A DNA stretch of 64,000 nucleotides, from the NCBI RefSeq assembly GCF_002286785.1, contig NZ_MUJY01000168.1:57797-121796 (forward strand). Direction: 5' to 3'. Positions 39,902 to 47,532 of this stretch are shown one piece after another. How positions within the stretch are numbered: the stretch's first letter is position 1; the number at the start of each line of letters is the position of its first letter. The DNA comes from Pseudomonas sp. PIC25 (GTDB lineage: Bacteria; Pseudomonadota; Gammaproteobacteria; Pseudomonadales; Pseudomonadaceae). The notes below the pieces were generated by a model. That model searched no databases and had not been told where the DNA came from. It saw only the letters and a program-made list of their open reading frames with translations. The translations under genes and the position numbers were made by a program.

Positions 39902-40015
39902 TGAGAAGGTGCCTTTTAGCAAGTGATGCATTATGACGGATTGAGTTAGTGATCGAAAACCACCAAACTTCCCTGCCGCAACGATCCCGACGATGGGTAT
40001 GACACAGAGGGCTCA
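39902..40015. promoter_or_regulatory. Divergent gap between the acyltransferase gene and rfbA, expected promoters
   Basis: This 114-base gap is the only place from which both the minus-strand acyltransferase gene and the rfbACD run could start locally. TATGAC near 39997-40002 is a possible -10 for rfbA, whose ATG is preceded by GAGGG. No convincing -35 was found. Confidence 0.35.
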
Positions 40016-40894
40016 ATGAACTACAAAGGAATCATCCTCGCCGGAGGCTCCGGAACCCGGCTGCACCCCATTACCTTGGGCGTTTCCAAGCAACTGCTGC
40101 CGATCTACGACAAGCCGATGATCTACTACCCGCTGTCGGTGCTGATGCTGGCGGGGATTCGCGAGGTGCTGGTGATTTCCACCCCGGACGACCTGCCGGG
40201 TTTCCAGCGCATGCTGCGTGATGGCAGCCAGTTCGGCATGAGCATTGAGTATGCCGAGCAGCCGAGCCCGGATGGGTTGGCTCAGGCGTTCATCATCGGT
40301 GCGGATTTCATCGGCGATGACAACGTCTGCCTGGTACTGGGCGACAACATCTTCTACGGCCAGCACTTCTCCGAGGCGCTTCAGGAAGCGGTTTCGCGGC
40401 AGAGCGGAGCGACGGTGTTCGGCTACCACGTGCAAGACCCGCAGCGCTTCGGCGTGGTGGAGTTCGACGCCCAGGGGTGTGCCGTGAGCATCGAGGAAAA
40501 GCCGGCCAAGCCGAAGTCCAACTACGCGGTGACCGGTCTGTACTTCTATGACAACGACGTGGTGGAGATCGCCCGGGCTATCAAGCCCTCCGCCCGTGGC
40601 GAACTGGAAATCACCGATGTGAACAATGCCTATCTGAAGCGCGGCGACCTGCATGTGAGCCTGCTGGGGCGTGGCTTCGCCTGGCTGGATACCGGTACCC
40701 ACGATTCGCTGCTGGAGGCCGGCCAGTTCGTGCAGACCATCGAGCATCGCCAGGGGCTGAAGGTGGCCTGCCTGGAGGAAATCGCCTTCCGCCAGGGTTG
40801 GATCGGGGCCGAACAGTTGTTGCGTCAGGCCGATGAATTGAGCAAGACCGGCTATGGCCAGTACCTGCGCCGGGTAGCCGAGGGGTATCAGTGA
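40016..40894 (+). CDS. rfbA: Glucose-1-phosphate thymidylyltransferase RfbA/RmlA
   Basis: First enzyme of dTDP-L-rhamnose synthesis, 292 residues. The nucleotide-binding signature [16 protein letters not shown] is at 4-19, with [17 protein letters not shown] and VLGDNIFYG further on, and [20 protein letters not shown] around the sugar site. The GAGGG ribosome site is 5 bases before the ATG. Its stop overlaps the start of rfbC (TGATG). Confidence 0.96.
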   Translation: MNYKGIILAGGSGTRLHPITLGVSKQLLPIYDKPMIYYPLSVLMLAGIREVLVISTPDDLPGFQRMLRDGSQFGMSIEYAEQPSPDGLAQAFIIGADFIGDDNVCLVLGDNIFYGQHFSEALQEAVSRQSGATVFGYHVQDPQRFGVVEFDAQGCAVSIEEKPAKPKSNYAVTGLYFYDNDVVEIARAIKPSARGELEITDVNNAYLKRGDLHVSLLGRGFAWLDTGTHDSLLEAGQFVQTIEHRQGLKVACLEEIAFRQGWIGAEQLLRQADELSKTGYGQYLRRVAEGYQ

Positions 40895-41430
40895 TGAAGG
40901 TGATCGAGACGTCCATCGCCGGGGTGAAGATCATCGAGCCGAGAGTGTTCGGCGACGAGCGCGGTTTTTTCCTGGAAACCTTCCAGGCCCGGCGCTATGC
41001 CGAGGACGCGGGGATCGACCTGCCGTTCGTGCAGGACAACCACTCCCGCTCGGCGAAAGGCGTGCTGCGCGGACTGCACTTCCAGAAGACCAAGCCACAA
41101 GGCAAGTTGGTGCGGGTGGTGCGGGGCGAGGTTTTCGACGTGGCGGTGGATATCCGTCGCGATTCGCCGACCTTCGGTCGCTGGGAGGCGGTGATCCTCT
41201 CCGAGGAGAATAAGCGGCAGTTCTGGGTGCCGCCGGGCTTGGCCCATGGCTTCGTCGTGCTCTCCGAGACGGCCGACTTCGAATACAAGTGCACCGATTA
41301 CTACGATCCCAGCGATGAGGCCTGCCTGATCTGGAACGACTCCTCCGTGGGTATCGAATGGCCACTGGCGGAGCCACAGCTTTCCGCCAAGGACGCCCAG
41401 GGGCTGACGCTTCGGGAGCTGTTCGGATGA
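40894..41430 (+). CDS. rfbC: dTDP-4-dehydrorhamnose 3,5-epimerase RfbC/RmlC
   Basis: Cupin-fold epimerase of 178 residues, third step of dTDP-L-rhamnose synthesis. It has PRVFGDERGFFLETFQ, the catalytic His region VQDNHSRSAKGVLRGLHFQ, VRGEVFDVAVDIRRDSPTFG and PPGLAHGFVVLSE with Tyr further on. The start overlaps the rfbA stop and its own stop overlaps rfbD (ATGA), so rfbACD is one translationally coupled unit. Confidence 0.96.
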   Translation: MKVIETSIAGVKIIEPRVFGDERGFFLETFQARRYAEDAGIDLPFVQDNHSRSAKGVLRGLHFQKTKPQGKLVRVVRGEVFDVAVDIRRDSPTFGRWEAVILSEENKRQFWVPPGLAHGFVVLSETADFEYKCTDYYDPSDEACLIWNDSSVGIEWPLAEPQLSAKDAQGLTLRELFG

Positions 41431-42299
41431 AGGTCGTGGTGACGGGAGCCAACGGCCAGGTCGGGCGTTCGCTGGTGGAGCGCCTGGAGCGCTTGGACTG
41501 GCAATGGGAAGCCCATGGGCGGGATACCCTGGATATCGCCGATGAAGCGGCCGTGGCGGCGTTGCTGGAGCGCTTCCGTCCGGACATGGTGATCAATGCC
41601 GCCGCCTATACGGCCGTCGACAAGGCCGAGGCGGAGCCGGATGCGGCACTGCGCGGCAACGTGGAGGGCCCAGCGGTGTTGGCCCGGGCGTGTCATGCGG
41701 TGGGCTGCGCATTGGTTCATCTCTCCACCGATTATGTGTTTTCCGGCGAGGCCGAACGGCCGTACATAGAAACCGATCCCACTGCCCCCCAAGGTGTATA
41801 CGGCCGCACCAAGCTGGAAGGGGAGGCGGCCATCCGCGACGCCTGTCCGGCGCATGTGATCGTGCGTACCGCCTGGGTGTTCAGCGAGCACGGGCACAAC
41901 TTCATGAAGACCATGCTGCGGCTGGCTGGCGAGCGCGATGAGTTGCGTGTGGTCGATGATCAGCTGGGGTGCCCTACCTATGCCGGCGATATCGCCGATG
42001 CTGTGCTGCGCATCGCCGAGCGGCTGGTCGCTGGAGGGGAGGGGTTGTATGGCACCTACCATTTCGCCGGCGACAAGGCGGTGACCTGGTGCGGGTTCGC
42101 ACGCGCCATCGTTACCCGCGCAGCGGAGGTAGGGTTGATTGCCAAGGCCCCCCGGATCGTGGGAATCGCTACCCATGAATATCCCACGCCGGCAAAGCGC
42201 CCCGCCTATTCGGTGCTGGATTCGTCGCGCATTGGCGCGGTGTTTGGCATTGAACCGTCCGATTGGCAGGCGGCGTTGGTGAGGATTCTGGTGGCGTAG
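41427..42299 (+). CDS. rfbD: dTDP-4-dehydrorhamnose reductase RfbD/RmlD
   Basis: Last enzyme of dTDP-L-rhamnose synthesis, 290 residues, NAD(P)H-dependent. Motifs are VVVTGANGQVGRSL at 3-16, INAAAYTAVDKAE, LSTDYVFSGE, YGRTKLEGE with Tyr-x3-Lys, RTAWVFSEHGHNF and the C-terminal KRPAYSVLD. The gene order rfbB-A-C-D, with an insertion after B, differs from the rmlBDAC order known in P. aeruginosa. REP repeats follow it. Confidence 0.95.
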   Translation: MKVVVTGANGQVGRSLVERLERLDWQWEAHGRDTLDIADEAAVAALLERFRPDMVINAAAYTAVDKAEAEPDAALRGNVEGPAVLARACHAVGCALVHLSTDYVFSGEAERPYIETDPTAPQGVYGRTKLEGEAAIRDACPAHVIVRTAWVFSEHGHNFMKTMLRLAGERDELRVVDDQLGCPTYAGDIADAVLRIAERLVAGGEGLYGTYHFAGDKAVTWCGFARAIVTRAAEVGLIAKAPRIVGIATHEYPTPAKRPAYSVLDSSRIGAVFGIEPSDWQAALVRILVA

Positions 42300-42310
42300 G
42301 CAGAGGTGTG

Positions 42311-42475
42311 AAGCTTCGCCAGCAGAGCTGGCTCCTACGAAGAGCGGTGTGCGTGTTGCCGAAGTTGGATAGTTGCCGTTGTAGGAGCGAGCTTGCTCGC
42401 GAAATCAAGGCATAAAAAGCTTCGTCAGCAGAGCCCCAGCTATTCGCGAATGAATTAGCTCCCACGGAAGAAACC
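42311..42475. repeat. Inverted REP doublet (REPIN-like) between rfbD and the sugar transferase gene
   Basis: A minus-oriented REP (agcttcgccagcagagctgg..., 42312-42340) faces a plus-oriented one (ttgtaggagcgagcttgctc..., 42379-42403), with a degenerate third copy at about 42421-42463. Each unit has an internal GAGC/GCTC hairpin. These are typical dispersed Pseudomonas repeats. No gene is supported in the 296-base gap 42300-42595. Confidence 0.85.
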
Positions 42476-42595
42476 CAGCGGTCATGCCGAGCATGCCGAA
42501 CCTATTTATCCGCCATCAGTCGACTCTTCGTTCGGGCCAGGATTTCCTGACGTGGTAGGATGTCGCCCGTTTTTTCAGGAGCTTTTGTAAAGGAC

Positions 42596-43984
42596 ATGCA
42601 GCCGATCCCTCGTTACCAGCCCACCTTTGCCGAGCGTTATCCCGTCCCGTTGTTCGCGGCCTTGCTCGATATTCTGCTGGTGATCGCCTCAGGCTTTCTG
42701 GCTTATTACGTTCGCTTCGGCACGTTCGAGATGCCGGGGCGTTACAACACGGCGACCCTGCTGAGCGCCATCCTGGTGATGTTCTGCCTGATGATGGGAG
42801 GTGTGTACGGCTCCCTGCGTGGACTGAGCTTTCGTCGCCAGCTTAGTCTGATCACGGTCGGTTGGTTGGCAGCCGCCGGTATCCTCCTGTCGTTGTCGTT
42901 TTTTCTCAAGGTGTCCACTAATTATTCGCGGATCTGGTTCACCACTATGCTGCTGATTGGCGGCGGTTCGAGTGTCCTGCTCCGCCTGACCATCTTCCTG
43001 TTGTTGCGTCGCTTGCGTTCGGCTGGACATAACCTGAAGTCGGTGCTGCTGGTTGATTCCGGTGGGCGCTCTGCCGAACTCCTCAACGGTGGCCGACGTC
43101 ATCTGAGCGAATACGGTTTCCGCATGGCCCACAACCTGCCGTTCGAGCGCGGCGATGCATGGCTGGACGAGCTGGTGGCGACTGTGGAAGCACACGGGGT
43201 GCATGAGGTTTGGTTGTGCCTGCGGTTGAACGAAGGTGATGCCATACGTGGCATTCTCTATGCGTTACGCCACCATACCGTCGAAGTGCGCTTCATTCCG
43301 GAGTGGGGCGATATTCCTTTGCTTAACCATAAGGTCAGCCACATCGCCGGGCTGTATTCCCTTGATCTCAGTTGCAGCCCCATGGATGGCCCGGCCCGGA
43401 TCATCAAGCGGCTTGAGGATGTGCTAATCGGCGGGCTGATCAGCGTTATCATCCTGCCGGTCTGCTTGGTGATCGTCATCGCGATCAAGGCAACTTCGCC
43501 GGGGCCCGCGGTGTTCAAACAATACCGAACGGGCATCAATGGGAAGAAATTCAAGGTCTACAAGTTTCGTTCGATGGTCGTCCATAAGGAATGCGAAGGT
43601 ACCGTTACTCAGGCCAAGCGCCAGGATACCAGGGTGACGAAGGTGGGGGCCTTCCTGCGCCGGACCAGCCTCGACGAGTTACCGCAGTTCTTCAACGTGC
43701 TGCAGGGCCGCATGTCCATTGTCGGGCCTCGGCCCCATGCGTTAGCTCACAACGAGTATTACAAGGATCTGGTTGAATCCTACATGCAGCGACACAAGGT
43801 CAAGCCGGGAATCACCGGCTGGGCTCAGGTCTGCGGCTACCGGGGCGAGACCGACACCATCGAGAAGATGCAGAAGCGGGTCGAGCATGACCTCTGGTAC
43901 ATCGATAACTGGTCGCTCTGGCTGGACTTGAAAATCATCTTCTGGACGATCTTCAAGGGTTTCATCAACAAGAACGCCTACTGA
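42596..43984 (+). CDS. Undecaprenyl-phosphate glucose phosphotransferase (WcaJ/PslA-like)
   Basis: Initiating phosphoglycosyltransferase of 462 residues in the polyprenyl-phosphate hexose-1-phosphate transferase family, inner membrane. About four N-terminal transmembrane helices (within 20-150) are followed by a soluble CoA-binding-like domain and a further helix near 280-305. The C-terminal sugar transferase domain carries [37 protein letters not shown] and [10 protein letters not shown], with [10 protein letters not shown] near the end. The family usually transfers Glc-1-P (or Gal-1-P) to undecaprenyl phosphate. With the DUF1972 gene it suggests a hexose-rhamnose start of the repeat. The start is uncertain; an ATG at 42560 is the alternative. 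Confidence 0.87.
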   Translation: MQPIPRYQPTFAERYPVPLFAALLDILLVIASGFLAYYVRFGTFEMPGRYNTATLLSAILVMFCLMMGGVYGSLRGLSFRRQLSLITVGWLAAAGILLSLSFFLKVSTNYSRIWFTTMLLIGGGSSVLLRLTIFLLLRRLRSAGHNLKSVLLVDSGGRSAELLNGGRRHLSEYGFRMAHNLPFERGDAWLDELVATVEAHGVHEVWLCLRLNEGDAIRGILYALRHHTVEVRFIPEWGDIPLLNHKVSHIAGLYSLDLSCSPMDGPARIIKRLEDVLIGGLISVIILPVCLVIVIAIKATSPGPAVFKQYRTGINGKKFKVYKFRSMVVHKECEGTVTQAKRQDTRVTKVGAFLRRTSLDELPQFFNVLQGRMSIVGPRPHALAHNEYYKDLVESYMQRHKVKPGITGWAQVCGYRGETDTIEKMQKRVEHDLWYIDNWSLWLDLKIIFWTIFKGFINKNAY

Positions 43985-44031
43985 TAGGCGCGCCGTTCTT
44001 AAAACATGAGTGATTGCTGGGGTAGTAGTTA

Positions 44032-45273
44032 ATGAATGGGATTCGAATCGACCAGCCGAGCGGTATGGTGAGGGTATTGCTGGTCGTGCTGGGCGTTGGG
44101 GTATTCGCTCAGTTGTGTGGGTTGTTGTTCAATAATGACGGGAGTCGGTACGCGACCCAGCTCTATCTGGGATTGTTCTTGCCTGCTTTGTTGTTGTTGG
44201 TCGGGTTGCGTCTGGCCCCGCCGTTCTGGCGGCAGACCCCGGCCGTGACCTTTTTCATGCTGATTGGGTGGGTTCTCATCTCCACGCTGTTCGATAGTTC
44301 TCAGGATGAGTTCGGCCATACATTCAAGATATTGACGCTCATTGCGCTGTATTTATTTGCAGTGGGAAATCTGGTCAGGAATGAGCGGTATTTTCATACA
44401 CTTTTGCTGGGGGCGGTGACAGTTGCAGTGTTATTCGCCTGGCTGACGCTGTACTACCAGTTCGTTGTGTTGGGGAAATCCATGGAGTACAGCAAGTTCC
44501 GTTGGGATCGTCTCCATGAGTTGGGGTGGGCCGGGTTGGCGGATTTAAGACACCCGATTATTGCCGGGCTCTACTACGGCGTGTTCGCGATAATGCTCAG
44601 CTATTTATTTGTTCACTTCAAATTGTCCATTTGGCAAATCGCGCTGATCGTCGTCGCTATGTTCGGTTTGTCGGCCTACATTTTGTATACGGCTTCCCGT
44701 GGGGCTTGGTTTTCCCTGGCGGCTGGGGGGGGCATTCTTCTTGTTAGCTTCAATAACCGAAAATCCTGGAGCCTGTTGGTTCTGTCAGGGTTATTGTTGC
44801 TAACCGCTATTCTGCTGTTCTGGCCTGAAATCCAAGCGGAAAGACAAGTTGGTCTCAGTAATCGCGAATACATCTGGGCCGAATGGCTTCGTCGCTTCCC
44901 TGATTTCTGGTTGCTAGGTGCAGGGTCCGGGGCGGAGTTCAAGTTCCGTTTTCCTAGTGGTTACACGGTCTTTCACAGCCACAGCCTTTACCTGCAACTC
45001 TGGTACGAGTACGGCCTTCCGGGGGTCATTCTGTTCGCCCTATTCATCGCTAGTCTGTTCTGGAAGGGCTGGAAATGCAGAGCCCAGCCCATCGCCAAGC
45101 TGGGCGTGGCGTTGCTGGTGTTCGCGATGGTGGCGATGGTTTCGGATATCTATGCGATTTTCCTCCGGCCCAATCCGTACTGGGTGGTGTTCTGGTTCCC
45201 GGTGGGTATCCTGCTGGGGGTGAGACTCAAGGATGACGAAGTACAGTTGAGTGAATCGCTGGTCACTCGATGA
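44032..45273 (+). CDS. O-antigen ligase/polymerase family protein (WaaL or second Wzy-like)
   Basis: Polytopic membrane protein of 413 residues with about 11 hydrophobic segments. The large periplasmic loop carries SNREYIWAEWLRRFPDFWLLGAGSG and FHSHSLYLQLWYEYGLPG, the best-known signature of the O-antigen ligase domain (H-x-H/D-NxxL...E-x-G). It could be the ligase that joins polymer to lipid A-core, or a polymerase. The main P. aeruginosa WaaL gene lies elsewhere in the chromosome, so its role here is open. The GC content is closer to the chromosome than that of the wzy at 35179. A terminator follows. Confidence 0.8.
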   Translation: MNGIRIDQPSGMVRVLLVVLGVGVFAQLCGLLFNNDGSRYATQLYLGLFLPALLLLVGLRLAPPFWRQTPAVTFFMLIGWVLISTLFDSSQDEFGHTFKILTLIALYLFAVGNLVRNERYFHTLLLGAVTVAVLFAWLTLYYQFVVLGKSMEYSKFRWDRLHELGWAGLADLRHPIIAGLYYGVFAIMLSYLFVHFKLSIWQIALIVVAMFGLSAYILYTASRGAWFSLAAGGGILLVSFNNRKSWSLLVLSGLLLLTAILLFWPEIQAERQVGLSNREYIWAEWLRRFPDFWLLGAGSGAEFKFRFPSGYTVFHSHSLYLQLWYEYGLPGVILFALFIASLFWKGWKCRAQPIAKLGVALLVFAMVAMVSDIYAIFLRPNPYWVVFWFPVGILLGVRLKDDEVQLSESLVTR

Positions 45274-45345
45274 CCGGGATAGGGCTGGATTGACTGCAGC
45301 GACACCGCTCTTTCAGTAGTGACCTTTCGGTCAATCTTTTAGAAG

Positions 45346-45377
45346 AACCGCCTGGCTGGCGCCCGGCGGTTTTTTTG
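45346..45377 (+). terminator. Rho-independent terminator after the WaaL-like gene
   Basis: The arms aaccgcc (45346-45352) and ggcggtt (45365-45371) close a 12-base loop and are followed by a run of T (45370-45376). It ends the variable part of the O-antigen locus; the conserved wbpV-like/wbpL/wbpM unit starts after it. Confidence 0.85.
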
Positions 45378-45516
45378 TGCCTGCGTTTCTCGCCCGCCTT
45401 TCTCTTTGGAGGCGACTTGTGTATTACAGGGGTAGCTTTGCTCCGAAATGATGCGTTGTCTTTTCGGAAATGCGTGCGGAACGAACTCATTATTACAAGA
45501 AGAAGGTGGAGGGCAG

Positions 45517-46470
45517 ATGACGGAGCGTTGCTGCCTGGTTACAGGGGCGTCCGGTTTCGTGGGGGCGGCTCTCGTGGAGCGGCTCGGCTCGATGGGGCGC
45601 AAGGTATGTGCTTCGGCGCGTTCCGGTGCTGTGAAACCGAGTGGGACATTCGTACCGGGTGATCTCGATGGTGCCTTCGATTGGTCCGGGGCGCTGCAAG
45701 GCGTGGACAGCGTGGTCCACTGCGCGGCGCGTGTGCATGTGCTGCATGAGCGAGATGCCGATCCTTTGTCGGCGTTCCGTGCCGTCAATGTCGATGGAAC
45801 GCTGAACCTGGCTCGGCAGGCCGCCGTTGCGGGGATACGGCGTTTCGTTTTTATCAGTTCGGTAAAGGTGCTCGGTGAGGGCGCCGAGATGCCTTACGAC
45901 GCAGACACCCGTCCTGCTCCGTTCGATGCTTATGCACTGTCCAAACTCGAGGCCGAACAGGGCCTGCGTGAATTGGTCCGGATTTCCAGCATGGAGCTTG
46001 TGATCATCCGGCCTCCGCTGGTCTACGGGCCCGGCGTAAAAGCCAATTTCCTCAACCTGATGCGCTGGCTGCACCGGGGCGTGCCGCTACCCCTTGGGCG
46101 CGTCGATAACCGGCGCAGCTTCGTGGCGCTGGATAATCTGATCGATCTCATCCTCCTGTGCCTCGACCATCCGGCGGCGGCGAACCAGACCTTTCTCGTC
46201 AGCGACGGGGAGGACCTGTCCACGGCGGACTGGCTGCGGCGGCTGGGCGTTGCGCTGGGGCGGCCGGCGCGTCTGTTGCCGGTCCCGGCTTCCTGGCTGG
46301 AGGCGGGCGCCGGCTGGTTGGGCAAAGGCGACGTTGCTCGGCGGCTGTGTGGCTCGTTGCAGGTGGATATTGGCAAGACCCGCGAACTGCTTGGTTGGAC
46401 GCCTCCGGTTGCTATCGATGAGGCGTTGCGGCGCACGGCCGAGGCTTTTCTCGAAGGGCGGGGCCGATGA
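45517..46470 (+). CDS. wbpV: NAD-dependent epimerase/reductase, WbpV-like (UDP-4-keto-sugar reductase)
   Basis: Extended SDR protein of 317 residues. It has CLVTGASGFVGAALVERL at the N-terminus, VVHCAARVHVLHE, FISSVKVLGEG with the catalytic Ser, and DAYALSKLEAE with Tyr-x3-Lys. In P. aeruginosa serotype O6 the gene in front of wbpL-wbpM is wbpV, which acts after WbpM on the 4-keto-6-deoxy-HexNAc to give UDP-D-QuiNAc; WbpK-type FucNAc formation is the alternative. GGAGGG lies 4 bases before the ATG. Its stop overlaps the wbpL start. The reaction stereochemistry cannot be decided from sequence here. Confidence 0.8.
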   Translation: MTERCCLVTGASGFVGAALVERLGSMGRKVCASARSGAVKPSGTFVPGDLDGAFDWSGALQGVDSVVHCAARVHVLHERDADPLSAFRAVNVDGTLNLARQAAVAGIRRFVFISSVKVLGEGAEMPYDADTRPAPFDAYALSKLEAEQGLRELVRISSMELVIIRPPLVYGPGVKANFLNLMRWLHRGVPLPLGRVDNRRSFVALDNLIDLILLCLDHPAAANQTFLVSDGEDLSTADWLRRLGVALGRPARLLPVPASWLEAGAGWLGKGDVARRLCGSLQVDIGKTRELLGWTPPVAIDEALRRTAEAFLEGRGR

Positions 46471-47489
46471 GCGCTTTCTGGCTGCTGCCGGTTGTCGCGG
46501 GGCTGGCGTTGCTGCTTACCGGGGCCATGCGCCACTACGCGCTGTCGCGTAGCCTGCTGGATATTCCCAATGCCCGCAGTTCGCATTCGCAACCCACGCC
46601 GCGGGGTGGTGGGATCGCGATCGTCATCAGCTTCCTGGCGGCCTTGCCCTTGCTGGCGCTGTCCGGCCTGCTGCCGTGGCCGGTGGTCTGGGCCTTGATG
46701 GGCGCCGGGGGGCTGGCGGCCGGTGTGGGGTTTCTCGACGATCACAGCCATGTCGCGCCCCGCTGGCGCCTGCTGACCCATTTTGCCGGTGCGCTTTGGC
46801 TGTTGGCCTGGCTGCAGGGGCTGCCGCCACTCGCCTTGCTCGGGCGAACCCTGGACCTGGGGCTGCTGGGAGACATGCTGGCGGCGTTCTATCTGGTCTG
46901 GTTGCTGAACCTGTACAACTTCATGGATGGCATCGATGGCATTGCCTCGCTGGAGGCCATCTGTGTCTGCCTGGGCGGTGCCGTGCTCTATGCGTTGGTC
47001 GGGCAGTCGCTCTTGGCGCTGACGCCCTTGCTGTTGGCCGCGGCGGCCGCCGGTTTTCTTTATTGGAATTTCCCGCCGGCGCGGATTTTTCTCGGGGATA
47101 GCGGCAGTGGCTTCCTCGGTATCGTCCTCGGTGGTCTATCGTTGCAAGCAGCCTGGATCGATCCTCGTTTGCTGTGGGGATGGCTGATCCTGTTGGGCGT
47201 GTTCCTGATGGACGCCACGCTGACACTGTTTCGCCGTCTGGCCAGGGGGGAAAAGGTCCTCGAGGCCCATCGCAGCCATGCCTACCAGGTGGCGGCCCGT
47301 CGGTACGGCGGGCATCTGCCGGTCACCCTGGCGACTGGGGCGCTGACACTGTTCTGGCTGTTGCCGATTGCCGCCTGGGTGGCGCTCGGGCGACTGGACG
47401 GTCTGGTTGGGTTGTTGCTGGCCTATGTGCCCCTCGGCCTGCTGGTGCTGCGGGAAACCGGTATGCGTGCCTGGAGTCCGGGAGGCTGA
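46467..47489 (+). CDS. wbpL: Undecaprenyl-phosphate HexNAc-1-phosphate transferase WbpL (MraY/WecA family)
   Basis: Polytopic initiating transferase of 340 residues. The hallmark motifs are PTPRGGGIAIV near 43-53, the catalytic Asp pair DDHSH at about 91, NLYNFMDGIDGIA around 147-159, RIFLGDSGSGFLG near 206-218 and HRSHAYQ in the last cytoplasmic loop. WbpL primes both common and O-specific antigen in P. aeruginosa, using GlcNAc or FucNAc/QuiNAc phosphate. The start overlaps the epimerase stop (ATGA). It is a second initiating enzyme in the locus besides the WcaJ-like protein. Confidence 0.92.
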   Translation: MSAFWLLPVVAGLALLLTGAMRHYALSRSLLDIPNARSSHSQPTPRGGGIAIVISFLAALPLLALSGLLPWPVVWALMGAGGLAAGVGFLDDHSHVAPRWRLLTHFAGALWLLAWLQGLPPLALLGRTLDLGLLGDMLAAFYLVWLLNLYNFMDGIDGIASLEAICVCLGGAVLYALVGQSLLALTPLLLAAAAAGFLYWNFPPARIFLGDSGSGFLGIVLGGLSLQAAWIDPRLLWGWLILLGVFLMDATLTLFRRLARGEKVLEAHRSHAYQVAARRYGGHLPVTLATGALTLFWLLPIAAWVALGRLDGLVGLLLAYVPLGLLVLRETGMRAWSPGG

Positions 47490-47532
47490 CATACCCCGCG
47501 ACTCCAATAACAAGAACGACAAAGGGAATGGG

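Noticed and set aside
42311..42475. CRISPR-like array from repeated gtaggagc-type units
   Set aside because: The units are inverted, few and unequally spaced; they are REP elements, and no cas gene is present.
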